Positions 27,285 to 36,455 of a DNA stretch of 64,000 bases are shown here, one piece after another. Below the pieces are notes generated by a model that saw nothing but the letters and a program-made list of their open reading frames with translations, made no database searches and was not told where the DNA came from. The stretch is from Dyella_B sp035503745 (lineage in GTDB: Bacteria > Pseudomonadota > Gammaproteobacteria > Xanthomonadales > Rhodanobacteraceae): contig NZ_DATJTC010000018.1 in assembly GCF_035503745.1 (NCBI RefSeq), positions 138,790 through 202,789 on the forward strand, written 5' to 3'. A program made the position numbers and the translations under genes. Position 1 is the first letter of the stretch. Every line of letters begins with the position of its first letter.

Positions 27285-27944
27285 TTAGAAAACGAAACGG
27301 CGGGGTGGTTCTGCGTGGGCGAGGTAGGGCAGGTCGGTTTCGAGCAAGCTCTCTTCGCGGTAGCGGCCGTTGCCCTCGTGGGTAAGCACCAGGACCTGCT
27401 GCACCGGCGACTCGCCGCGGATCGCCAGCAGGCGGCCGCCCGGCTTGAGCCAGCCCAGGAAGCGGTCGGGGATACGGTAGACGGCGCCCGTAACCACCAC
27501 GGCGTCGAAACTGCCCTGCGGCTGCCAGGCGTTCACGGCATCGCCGGTCACCAGCTCCGCGTTTTCAATGCCGGCGGCCTTGAGGCGCTGGCCGGCGGCG
27601 GCGGTGAAATCCGGATGCATGTCCACGCTGGTTACGTGCGCGGCCAGGCTGGCCAGGCAGGCGGTGAGGAAGCCCGAGCCGGTGCCGATTTCCAGCACCT
27701 GGTCTTGGGGCTTCAGTGCCAGCGCCTGCAGCACGCGGCCTTCCAGCACCGGCTTCATCATCACTTCGCCATGCCCCAGCGGCAGGCACAGATCGGCGAA
27801 GGCCAGCTGGCGGTGCGCGGGCGCGACGAACTCCTCGCGGCGAACGCGGCCGAGCACGTCAAGTACGCGCGCATCCAGCACCTCCCAGGGACGCACCTGG
27901 TTTTCAACCATGTTTTGACGCGCCTGATCGAAGTTCATCGCCAT
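27285..27944 (-). CDS. pcm: protein-L-isoaspartate O-methyltransferase
   Basis: 219 aa from the ATG at 27944 (an ATG at 27938 is equally possible; neither has a strong ribosome site). Start NFDQARQNMVENQVRPWEV, SAM-binding loop VLEIGTGSGFLTACLA, and the family C-terminus are present. It methylates isoaspartyl residues in damaged proteins or acts as a related methyltransferase; the family in Xanthomonadales is divergent from E. coli Pcm. Probably co-transcribed with tolC. Confidence 0.85.
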   Translation of the reverse strand: MAMNFDQARQNMVENQVRPWEVLDARVLDVLGRVRREEFVAPAHRQLAFADLCLPLGHGEVMMKPVLEGRVLQALALKPQDQVLEIGTGSGFLTACLASLAAHVTSVDMHPDFTAAAGQRLKAAGIENAELVTGDAVNAWQPQGSFDAVVVTGAVYRIPDRFLGWLKPGGRLLAIRGESPVQQVLVLTHEGNGRYREESLLETDLPYLAHAEPPRRFVF

Positions 27945-28107
27945 GAGAAACCAAGCCTTTGGGGATCGAAAAAAGGTCAAAAAGGATAAGCGTTTAACCC
28001 CTGTTTCGACAATGGTTAGCCTGCGGGCAGAACCCTTGCCTACGAAGTGCCGGAAGTCATCGCAACAACCTGACGTAAGTCATGAAACTTGCTGTGTCCG
28101 CGGACAT

Positions 28108-28440
28108 TTACGCGCTTTTCCAGTGCTGGCTGGCGAGCAGGAAAGGCCCGCCGGCGGGCAGCTGCGAAAGCGCCTGGAAAGTCATTCTGCCGAGCATGTC
28201 GTCCAGCTGCCGGATGCGCCCCAGGATGGACTCGCCCCGGCTGGCCGCCGCCACGCATAGCCAAGCCACCCAGCGCGACAGGCTGTGGCGCTCGGTGGCG
28301 TTCAATGCCGCCAGCGCCGTGCGCAAGGCAAAAACCTGGCTGCGCGCCCGGATGCGGTCGCCTTCCAGCCAGCTCGCCAGCAGGCGTTGCGCCGTGCGGT
28401 AGGGGGCGCTGAGCGTCAATTCAGGGGTAGTCGCGCACAT
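28108..28440 (-). CDS. hypothetical protein, 110 aa
   Basis: I do not recognise this family. The frame gives a balanced, mostly helical sequence (YRTAQRLLASWLEGDRIRARSQ and FALRTALAALNATERHSLSRWV), more protein-like than the other frames at this locus. It has no signal peptide or clear motif and a weak ribosome site. It is divergent from the TetR gene, so it could be a regulated target. A perfect 12-bp palindrome (28095-28106) follows the stop. Confidence 0.45.
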   Translation of the reverse strand: MCATTPELTLSAPYRTAQRLLASWLEGDRIRARSQVFALRTALAALNATERHSLSRWVAWLCVAAASRGESILGRIRQLDDMLGRMTFQALSQLPAGGPFLLASQHWKSA

Positions 28441-28485
28441 TGGTCCAGAATTGGGTATGATTCAGGAAATAATTAAACCGTCTCG

Positions 28486-28491
28486 TATAAT
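28486..28491 (+). promoter_or_regulatory. -10 hexamer upstream of the TetR gene
   Basis: A consensus TATAAT in an unusually AT-rich stretch (28455-28510), 33 nt before the TetR ATG. No convincing -35 at ideal spacing was found. Confidence 0.5.
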
Positions 28492-28524
28492 AAATTGGGT
28501 TATTTGATTTGTGAAGGTGCAACC

Positions 28525-29175
28525 ATGAACTCGATCCCGCTTCCCAAGCCGCACGGGCCAGGCCGCCCGAAGGACATGGAAAAGCGTGCGGCCATCCTTG
28601 AGGCGGCCAAGGCCCTGTTCATCCGCAACGCCTTCGCCGGCACCAGCATGGATGCGATCGCCGCCGAAGCGGGCGTTTCCAAGCTGACCGTCTACAGCCA
28701 TTTCGGCGACAAGGACAACCTGTTCCGCGAAGTGATCCGCGCGCGCATCCAGGACCTCCTGCCCGAAGAAACCTATGGTTTCGACGCCAACGCAAAGATC
28801 GGCGACATCCTCAACCGCGTCGCCCTGATCCACGCCCATCTGGATTGCGATCCGGAAAACGTCGGTACCTTCCGCGCCATCCTCAGCGATTGCCGCCAGG
28901 GCAACCCCCGCTACGGCAAGCTGATGTGGGAAGAGGGTCCGATGCGCACGCGCGCCCTGATGGAGCGCCTGCTGCAGCAGGCGGTCGATGCGGGCAAGCT
29001 CCAGATCGAGGATGTGCCGCGCGCGGGCATCCAGTTCATGTCCCTGATCAAGGGCGACATGATGATGCGCCGCATGTTCGGCTGCGCCGACTGCGTGCAG
29101 ACCTACGCCAGGGAAATCGAGGAAAACGCCCTGGCCGGCGTGGCCATGTTTCTACGCGCGTACGCTCCGCGCTGA
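28525..29175 (+). CDS. TetR/AcrR-family transcriptional regulator
   Basis: 216 aa from the ATG at 28525. HTH at about residues 17-62: KRAAILEAAKALFIRNAFAGTSMDAIAAEAGVSKLTVYSHFGDKDNLF. The C-terminal ligand domain has CADC near residue 190 and resembles AcrR-C-type domains. The neighbouring small gene is divergent; no efflux pump is adjacent, so its targets are unknown. Confidence 0.85.
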   Translation: MNSIPLPKPHGPGRPKDMEKRAAILEAAKALFIRNAFAGTSMDAIAAEAGVSKLTVYSHFGDKDNLFREVIRARIQDLLPEETYGFDANAKIGDILNRVALIHAHLDCDPENVGTFRAILSDCRQGNPRYGKLMWEEGPMRTRALMERLLQQAVDAGKLQIEDVPRAGIQFMSLIKGDMMMRRMFGCADCVQTYAREIEENALAGVAMFLRAYAPR

Positions 29176-29219
29176 GCCCCACTCGTCTGCAGCCCCGCTT
29201 CGTGTTCCAATAGACGCCT

Positions 29220-29301
29220 TGGAAGCGGGGGTGCCGACCACAGTCGGCTGAGAGACACCCTTCGAACCTGATCCGGTTAGCACCGGTGTAGGGAGCTTCT
29301 G
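29220..29301 (+). ncRNA. TPP riboswitch (THI element)
   Basis: The conserved core reads GGGGTGC, CTGAGAGACACCCTTCGAAC, CTGATCCGGTTAGCACC and GGTGTAGGGA. P1 can form between GGAAGC (29221-29226) and GCTTCT (29295-29300). It senses thiamine diphosphate and controls thiC, 94 nt downstream. Between them a 7-bp hairpin (GTGCGGA / TCCGCAC, 29342-29356) and the ribosome-site region could form the expression platform. Confidence 0.95.
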
Positions 29302-29394
29302 CGCACTGGACACCGTGCGTTGGCGCCGTCGCTTCGATCCTGTGCGGATTCCGCACCAACTTCCGCGCATGCCGCGCGGATTGCTGAAGGACGA

Positions 29395-31278
<1,884 letters not shown>

Positions 31279-31307
31279 ATGCCGCTCGGCGAGGATGCTG
31301 CAAAAAT

Positions 31308-31329
31308 CCCTCTCCCCCGCGGGAGAGGG
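31308..31329. repeat. REP-like palindrome after thiC
   Basis: CCCTCTCCC / GGGAGAGGG arms around a CGC-rich centre, 29 bp after the thiC stop. The same arm sequence recurs at 45756-45778 and 45889-45911. It may double as a 3'-end hairpin for thiC. Confidence 0.6.
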
Positions 31330-31396
31330 ATCGAGCCGGTGGTTCGGCTTGCCATCCCCTCATGGAACGGCAAAAAAAAAGCGTAAGCCTGACGTG

Positions 31397-31618
31397 TCAG
31401 GGATCCGCGCGCGGGCGCGCCGGTGCTGGAAAGCAGAAGAACAAGAACAACGAACCCGCGACCGCGCCACGCCAAAGATCGACAAGGCCATGGCTGGCGG
31501 CGGCGGGCAAGTGAGCAAGCTCGAAAACCGACAATACGAACAGCAGCGCAAGCAATAGACGGCCCAAGCCTTGCAGTGTGCGTGGCGTCAGCGCGGTATG
31601 TACGGCAGGTTTTCTCAT
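31397..31618 (-). CDS. hypothetical small membrane protein
   Basis: 73 aa if it begins at the ATG at 31618. Not recognised. One clear hydrophobic helix (GLGRLLLALLFVLSVFELA) and a second near VAGSLFLFFCF are visible. The ribosome site is weak. It lies alone in the 458-bp gap between thiC and the AraC gene; the rest of that gap shows only the REP-like palindrome. Confidence 0.4.
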   Translation of the reverse strand: MRKPAVHTALTPRTLQGLGRLLLALLFVLSVFELAHLPAAASHGLVDLWRGAVAGSLFLFFCFPAPARPRADP

Positions 31619-31736
31619 GACATGATTCTGGGCCGTCGCTGCATAAAATTGCGATAGCGCCCCGTGCCGCCGCGCGTATAAATCGCATAAAAATTGCCGT
31701 TGCATGGACTCGCGCCGATCGCCGGCGCATCAAACG

Positions 31737-32549
31737 TCAAAGCCCGGGTCGTGCCTGCGCACGCGCATATTCGGCCGGCGGGCAGCCCACCAGCTTGCGG
31801 AAATCGCGTACGAAATGCGCCTGGTCGAAATAGCCTAATTGCAGCGCCAGTTCGGTCAGGGCGACCGGCATGCCTGCTTGCAATTGCGCCACTGCTTCGT
31901 GGATCCGGTAGCGGTTGATTACCCACTTGGGGCCGATGCCGACGTATTGATGGAACAGGCGCTGCAGTGCGCGCTTGGACAGCCCGGCCAGTTCCACCAC
32001 TTGTTCGACCGAGGTGAGCAGTCTGTCCGCTGCGATGGTTGCTACCAGCGCGCTGATGCGCGCGACGTTCGCATCATCGGCGGGGCGGTGTGCCAGCAAC
32101 AGTTGTTCGGCGAGCAGCGCCATGGCATCCATGTCCGGCGCGGCCAGGATCTCCGACTCCAAGTGCGCGGCGGTGTCGCCGAAAACGCGTGCCGCGGCGA
32201 GCGAGCGATCCATCAGCTGCGACACCGGCGCACCGTAAAACGGAAAGAAGCCACCGGCCTTGAACTTGATGCCGAAGGCGCGGCCTTGTCCTTCGAGCAG
32301 CCGCTTGAAGCGCCCGGTGTGCACGCCATAAATGCCCGTCGCGCCGGCTTCGACAACGAACTGCACGTTCGGATGCGGCAGGGTTTCCTGCAGTTGTGCG
32401 GGCAAGCCGCGCAGATCCCACGACACTTGCCAGTAGTGCTCGACCAACCCGGCCAAGGCGGGCGAAGGTGCGCGCCGGGCATGCTGGTACTGGCCGTGCG
32501 CCAACTGCTGGCGCAGTACCCCTCTGGGCTTGCCCAGGTCCGTATTCAT
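31737..32549 (-). CDS. AraC-family transcriptional regulator
   Basis: 270 aa. The N-terminal half (HYWQVSWDLRGLPAQLQETLPHPNVQ) is the DUF6597-type domain. The C-terminal double HTH includes VVELAGLSKRALQRLFHQYVG and ALQLGYFDQAHFVRDFRKLVGCPPAEY. Divergent from the DUF3224 gene across a 101-bp gap with an inverted repeat, so it probably controls that gene and itself. Confidence 0.87.
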   Translation of the reverse strand: MNTDLGKPRGVLRQQLAHGQYQHARRAPSPALAGLVEHYWQVSWDLRGLPAQLQETLPHPNVQFVVEAGATGIYGVHTGRFKRLLEGQGRAFGIKFKAGGFFPFYGAPVSQLMDRSLAAARVFGDTAAHLESEILAAPDMDAMALLAEQLLLAHRPADDANVARISALVATIAADRLLTSVEQVVELAGLSKRALQRLFHQYVGIGPKWVINRYRIHEAVAQLQAGMPVALTELALQLGYFDQAHFVRDFRKLVGCPPAEYARAQARPGL

Positions 32550-32604
32550 GGTGCGCCGTTCCGGATGGCGCGGGCGTGTCGCGTTTTTCCAATCGTCATG
32601 CGCT

Positions 32605-32619
32605 ACCTTGTACTAAGGT
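32605..32619. promoter_or_regulatory. inverted repeat between araC-type and DUF3224 genes
   Basis: ACCTT and AAGGT arms separated by GTACT, centred in the divergent intergenic region. A candidate operator. Confidence 0.4.
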
Positions 32620-32650
32620 GACGGCCGGAAAGCGAATGGAGCCTCCCATC

Positions 32651-33040
32651 ATGCAAGCAAACGGTCCCTTCGAAGTGAAACTCGCGCCCCAGCCGGCCGC
32701 ACCGGGCATCGAGCAGGCCAACCTCGGCCGGCAGACCCTCGACAAGCAGTTCCATGGCGACCTGCAGGCGACCAGTCTGGGCGAAATGCTCTCCGCGATG
32801 AGCAGCGTGCAGGGTTCGGCTGGCTATGTTGCGATGGAGCGTGTTACCGGTTCGCTACACGGCAGGCGCGGCAGCTTTGTGCTGCAGCATACCGGCACGA
32901 TGAATCGTGGTGTGCCGCAGCTGTCGATCACGGTGGTGCCCGATTCGGGAACGGATGAATTGGCCGGTCTCAGCGGTTCCATGCAGATCCAGATAGAGCA
33001 GGGGCAGCACGCCTACATCTTCGATTACAGCCTGCCTTGA
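32651..33040 (+). CDS. DUF3224 family protein
   Basis: 129 aa from the ATG at 32651 with GGAG upstream (an in-frame ATG at 32636 is the alternative). ANGPFEVKLAPQP at the start and VTGSLHGRRGSFVLQHTGTM in the middle match DUF3224, a small beta-barrel family of unknown function often controlled by an adjacent regulator. No signal peptide. Confidence 0.82.
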   Translation: MQANGPFEVKLAPQPAAPGIEQANLGRQTLDKQFHGDLQATSLGEMLSAMSSVQGSAGYVAMERVTGSLHGRRGSFVLQHTGTMNRGVPQLSITVVPDSGTDELAGLSGSMQIQIEQGQHAYIFDYSLP

Positions 33041-33120
33041 GCGGCCGGCTGGTCCAGTAGCGCATCGACGGCCCCGCTTTCGCGCGCGCATTGCAAGGGT
33101 ATCGACCGTTGCATTGGCCA
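33025..33120 (-). pseudogene. possible C-terminal fragment of an ankyrin-repeat protein
   Basis: A minus-strand frame ending at the stop 33025-33027 reads SIPLQCARESGAVDALLDQP, which looks like the last ankyrin repeat of a protein. Nothing upstream continues the repeat, and the end overlaps the DUF3224 gene. Short and weak; may be chance. Confidence 0.25.
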
Positions 33121-33138
33121 CGAGAAGCTGCGCCATCG

Positions 33139-33164
33139 TGCTCCCTGCGTTCGGGCAGGGAGCA
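33139..33164. terminator. hairpin between convergent DUF3224 and oxidoreductase genes
   Basis: Perfect 10-bp arms TGCTCCCTGC / GCAGGGAGCA around GTTCGG, 10 bp from the oxidoreductase stop. No T-run. Confidence 0.5.
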
Positions 33165-33173
33165 TGTGGGCGC

Positions 33174-34190
33174 TTACCAGCCCGACACCACCAATTTGCC
33201 AATGGTGCTGCCCGATTCAAGCCGGCGATGCGCTTCGCGCATATTCTGCGCATTGATCGGGCTTAACGACTCACGCTCGATGCCGCGCAGTTCGCCTTCG
33301 TCGATCAGCGCCGCCACGCGCGCCAGGATGCGTCCTTGTTCGGCCATGTCCGGTGTTTTATAGCGCGGGCGCGCGAACATCATCTCCCAGTGGATGCCGA
33401 TGCATTTGGCCTTGTAGGGGTCGCCGATAAGCAGGGGCGAGTCCGGCTCCACGATCAGACCCACATGCCCTTGCGGTGCCAGCAACTGGCCCAATTCCTC
33501 CCAATAGTGCACGGTGTCGGCGAGATTGAGCGCCGCATCGATCTGCGCGAAACCCAGCGCGGTCAGTTGCGGCGTCAGCGGCTGGCGATGATCGATCACG
33601 TGTTGCGCACCCATCGCGCGGCACCACGCCTGTGTTTCGGGGCGCGATGCGGTTGCGATGACGGTGAAGCCGGCGCGACGCGCCAGTTGGATCGCAATCG
33701 AACCCACGCCGCCGGCACCGGCGATGATCAGGATCGATTTGCCTTCGCCGCCGTTCTCGCAGTTGTAAGGCATGCGCTCAAACAACAGTTCCCAGGCAGT
33801 GATCGCGGTAAGCGGCAAGGCCGCCGTCGCGGCCAGGTCCAGGCGGCGCGGACGATGTGCGACCAGTCGCGCGTCCACCGCCTGGTACTGCGCGTTGCTG
33901 CCGGCGCGGGTGATGTCCCCGGCGTAATACACCTCCTCGCCGACCTTGAATCCGACGACTTCATCGCCGACGGCTTCGACCGTGCCGGCGGCGTCGTAGC
34001 CGAGCACGCGCGGTTGCAATTCCACTTGCGGTTTCGGCGCGCGGATCTTGGTATCGACGGGATTTACCGATACGGCTTGCACGCGCACCAGCAGGTCCTG
34101 GGGGCCGATCTGCGGCGTGGGCAAGTCCACGTCGATCAGCGATTGTGGGTCGTCGATGGGCAAGTAGTGTGTAAGAGCGACGGCTTTCAT
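33174..34190 (-). CDS. zinc-type alcohol dehydrogenase-like / quinone oxidoreductase
   Basis: 338 aa from the ATG at 34190. MDR superfamily: KAVALTHYLPIDDPQSL at the start, VLGYDAAGTVEAVGDEV (GroES-like part), and the NADPH Rossmann motif IAGAGGVGSIAIQLARRAG. The catalytic-zinc cysteine/histidine set is absent, as in quinone oxidoreductases of the ZADH/YogA-type. It lies downstream of an MFS remnant and divergent from a LysR gene, which probably controls it. Confidence 0.86.
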   Translation of the reverse strand: MKAVALTHYLPIDDPQSLIDVDLPTPQIGPQDLLVRVQAVSVNPVDTKIRAPKPQVELQPRVLGYDAAGTVEAVGDEVVGFKVGEEVYYAGDITRAGSNAQYQAVDARLVAHRPRRLDLAATAALPLTAITAWELLFERMPYNCENGGEGKSILIIAGAGGVGSIAIQLARRAGFTVIATASRPETQAWCRAMGAQHVIDHRQPLTPQLTALGFAQIDAALNLADTVHYWEELGQLLAPQGHVGLIVEPDSPLLIGDPYKAKCIGIHWEMMFARPRYKTPDMAEQGRILARVAALIDEGELRGIERESLSPINAQNMREAHRRLESGSTIGKLVVSGW

Positions 34191-34288
34191 GAGCAATATC
34201 TCCGCAAATCAATCGAAGGGAATGAAGTCAAAACCGTAAGGGAGCCGTGTTCGGCGGGCGAACGGGATGGGATGTTTATACGTCCGAA

Positions 34289-34471
34289 TTACCGGCAGCT
34301 GGCGGTGAGGTTCAGGCCGATCAGCACTCGCTTGCGCGGCGGGCGGCTGGTGGTCACGGTCAACACCGGAGCGCCGATGAAGACGCCCAACGCATAACCG
34401 GAAATCAGCAGGCCGGTGGCGAGCACATATAACGCCGCCGGCACGGAACGGGAGGGGTGAGCGGTCATCAC
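34289..34471 (-). pseudogene. remnant of a DHA1-type MFS transporter
   Basis: A 60-codon frame that contains GLLISGYALGVFIGAPVLT followed by RPPRKRVLIGLN. This is the TM2 to loop 2-3 region (with its conserved G-x-x-x-[DGN]-R-x-G-R-[RK]-like segment) of DHA1 efflux carriers. A full protein has about 400 residues, so both ends are missing. It sits between the LysR gene and the oxidoreductase, where such regulators usually face an efflux gene. Confidence 0.6.
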
Positions 34472-34549
34472 GATGCGGCTTCCTGGATGCGATGGGTCGC
34501 AGCGTAAGCGCTTGCATATTCTTTAAAAACAACCAATATGGGTAATCAA

Positions 34550-34568
34550 TTTCAATAGAACATTGAAA
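34550..34568. promoter_or_regulatory. perfect inverted repeat before the lysR gene
   Basis: TTTCAAT and ATTGAAA arms with a 5-nt spacer, ending 3 bp before the ATG at 34572, in an AT-rich divergent region. A good candidate for an autoregulatory LysR operator, though the T-N11-A form is not exact. Confidence 0.5.
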
Positions 34569-34571
34569 ATC

Positions 34572-35501
34572 ATGGACCGTGTCGGCGACCTGATCCTGTT
34601 TTTGCGGGTGCTCGACCAGGGCTCGATCAGCGCGGCTGCCCGCAGCCTGGATCTTTCGGTGGCGGTGGCCAGCCAGCGGCTGAAGCGGCTGGAACACGAC
34701 CTGGGCGTGCGGCTGCTGCATCGGACCACCCGCCGCCTGCATCCCACGCCCGAAGGGATCGCACTGGCCGAACAGGGGCGGGCGCTGGTGGAGGACCTGG
34801 AAGCGTTGACCAGCGGCCTGCGCCGTGGCGCTACGGATGTGGCGGGCACTTTGCGCGTCACCGCGTCGGCCTCGTTTGGACGTCAATACGTCTCGCCGTT
34901 GTTGCCGGCGTTCATGGCGCGTTATCCGCGCGTGCGCCTGAGCGTGAACCTTACCGATCAGATGCAGGATCTGGTCAGTTCGGGTTTCGATCTGGCGATC
35001 CGCATCGGCGCCTTGCCCGACTCGCAGTTGGTGGCGCGCAGGCTGGCGGCAAACCGGCGCGTGCTGTGCGCGTCGCCCGATTATCTGCGCCGCTTGGGCA
35101 TGCCCAGGACGCCGGAGGACCTGGCCAGGCATGAGTGCCTGCTGTTGACCGGCAGCACCGGACGGCAGGATGTGTGGCGCCTGCACGATGCCGAGGGCGC
35201 GTTGCACACGGTGCGTGTGAGTGGGCGGCTGGAATCGACGCTGGGCGAGCTGTTGCGCGATGCGGCGCTGGCTGGATTGGGAATCGCGCTGCATTCCACC
35301 TGGCATGTGGGCGATGACTTGCGCAGCGGGCGGTTGAAGCTGGTGCTGCCGGGGTATTCGATCGCGGAGACGGGGATTTACGCGGTGATGCCGCAACGAA
35401 GGTTGGTCCCGTTACGGGTGCGGGCGTTTGTGGATTTCCTGGTGGAGCAGTTGGGGGAAGTGCCGCCGTGGGAGAAAGGGTTGGGAGCGTTGCCGACCTA
35501 A
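34572..35501 (+). CDS. LysR-family transcriptional regulator
   Basis: 309 aa from the ATG at 34572 (a TTG lies 9 bp upstream). HTH: FLRVLDQGSISAAARSLDLSVAVASQRLKRLEHDLG. The effector domain has LRVTASASFGRQYVSPLLP and SGFDLAIRIGALPDSQLVAR, the CrgA/DmlR-like subgroup. It likely controls the divergent oxidoreductase, and formerly the MFS gene now decayed. Confidence 0.88.
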   Translation: MDRVGDLILFLRVLDQGSISAAARSLDLSVAVASQRLKRLEHDLGVRLLHRTTRRLHPTPEGIALAEQGRALVEDLEALTSGLRRGATDVAGTLRVTASASFGRQYVSPLLPAFMARYPRVRLSVNLTDQMQDLVSSGFDLAIRIGALPDSQLVARRLAANRRVLCASPDYLRRLGMPRTPEDLARHECLLLTGSTGRQDVWRLHDAEGALHTVRVSGRLESTLGELLRDAALAGLGIALHSTWHVGDDLRSGRLKLVLPGYSIAETGIYAVMPQRRLVPLRVRAFVDFLVEQLGEVPPWEKGLGALPT

Positions 35502-35624
35502 TGGGGCGTCGTTGCCGTCGCCTTGTGCACGAGCTTCTGGAATGGCGTGGTGGCACCCCGGCCTCGCCCTGAGAAATCGAACAGTCTGAAAAGTGGGTTT
35601 CCCGCGCAAAGTGATCAATACAAA

Positions 35625-35643
35625 ATCGCTCGTCCCGAGCGAT
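35625..35643. repeat. short perfect hairpin in the lysR-ppa gap
   Basis: ATCGCTCG / CGAGCGAT with a 3-nt loop. No other feature is visible between lysR and the terminator at 35713. Confidence 0.35.
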
Positions 35644-35712
35644 GGTGTCGTCATCACGGGGGGCGAGGGTCATTTCAGAAGAGCCCGGAAGCAACGCCGC
35701 CGGGCGGGCATG

Positions 35713-35746
35713 AAAAAAGCGCGTCGCAGGTGCGGCGCGCTTTTTT
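35713..35746. terminator. bidirectional rho-independent terminator between lysR and ppa
   Basis: AAAAAAGCGCG-CGCA / TGCG-CGCGCTTTTTT with one mismatch and a two-base loop. It serves the convergent lysR and ppa genes. Confidence 0.88.
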
Positions 35747-35765
35747 TGTTTGCCGAGCCTTTATT

Positions 35766-36302
35766 TCAGGCTTTGTGCTTTTTCGCACGCTCGACGCCGG
35801 CGGTAATTTCAGCCTTGGCTTCGTGGGCGCCCACCCAGCCTTCCACCTTCACCCACTTGCCTTTTTCCAGGTCTTTGTAGTGTTCGAAGAAGTGGCCGAT
35901 GCGTTCCAGCCAGTGCCCGGAGACGCCCTTGATGTCGTCGATGTGGGCGTAGCCGGGGAAGATCTTGGGCGAGGGGATGACGACGAGTTTTTCGTCGCTG
36001 CCGGCTTCGTCGGTCATTTTCAGCATGCCCACGGGATGGCAGCGGATCACCGAGCCTGGGACCAGCGGCAGCGGCAGGATCACCAGCGCATCAAGCGGGT
36101 CGCCGTCGCCGCCGAGGGTGCCGGGTACGTAGCCGTAGTTGCAGGGGTAGCGCATGGGGGTGGAGAGGATGCGGTCGACGAAGATCGCGCCGCTTTCCTT
36201 GTCCACTTCATATTTAACCGGTTCGGCATCCTTGGGAATTTCGATGACGACGTTGATTTCGTCCGGCACGTTGCGGCCGGCGCTGACGATATCCAGGCCC
36301 AT
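35766..36302 (-). CDS. ppa: inorganic pyrophosphatase (family I)
   Basis: 178 aa, the typical bacterial length. Hydrolyses PPi in the cytosol. Signature: DPLDALVI after GGDGD (metal-binding acidic cluster near residue 66), plus PVKYEVDKESG and YPCNYGYVPGTLGGD. GGAG precedes the ATG. It is one of three PPi-metabolising genes in this part of the window. Confidence 0.95.
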   Translation of the reverse strand: MGLDIVSAGRNVPDEINVVIEIPKDAEPVKYEVDKESGAIFVDRILSTPMRYPCNYGYVPGTLGGDGDPLDALVILPLPLVPGSVIRCHPVGMLKMTDEAGSDEKLVVIPSPKIFPGYAHIDDIKGVSGHWLERIGHFFEHYKDLEKGKWVKVEGWVGAHEAKAEITAGVERAKKHKA

Positions 36303-36455
36303 GGGGCACTCCTTACATCTGTTCGAAGCGGGGAAAGCTCATCAGGATACGGCAAAGCTTGCCGCAGCGCACCAAGACAGTGGGCGGAAGCTTGCCTCAT
36401 TCAGGCTGGCGGCGGTGGTTCGGCCGTCCATATGCCGCGCGAACGGGCTGGGCGG

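Noticed and set aside
34209..35396. 395-codon minus-strand frame covering the MFS remnant region
   Set aside because: It is in a different frame from the MFS-like segment and antisense to lysR; Arg/Gln-rich and not protein-like.
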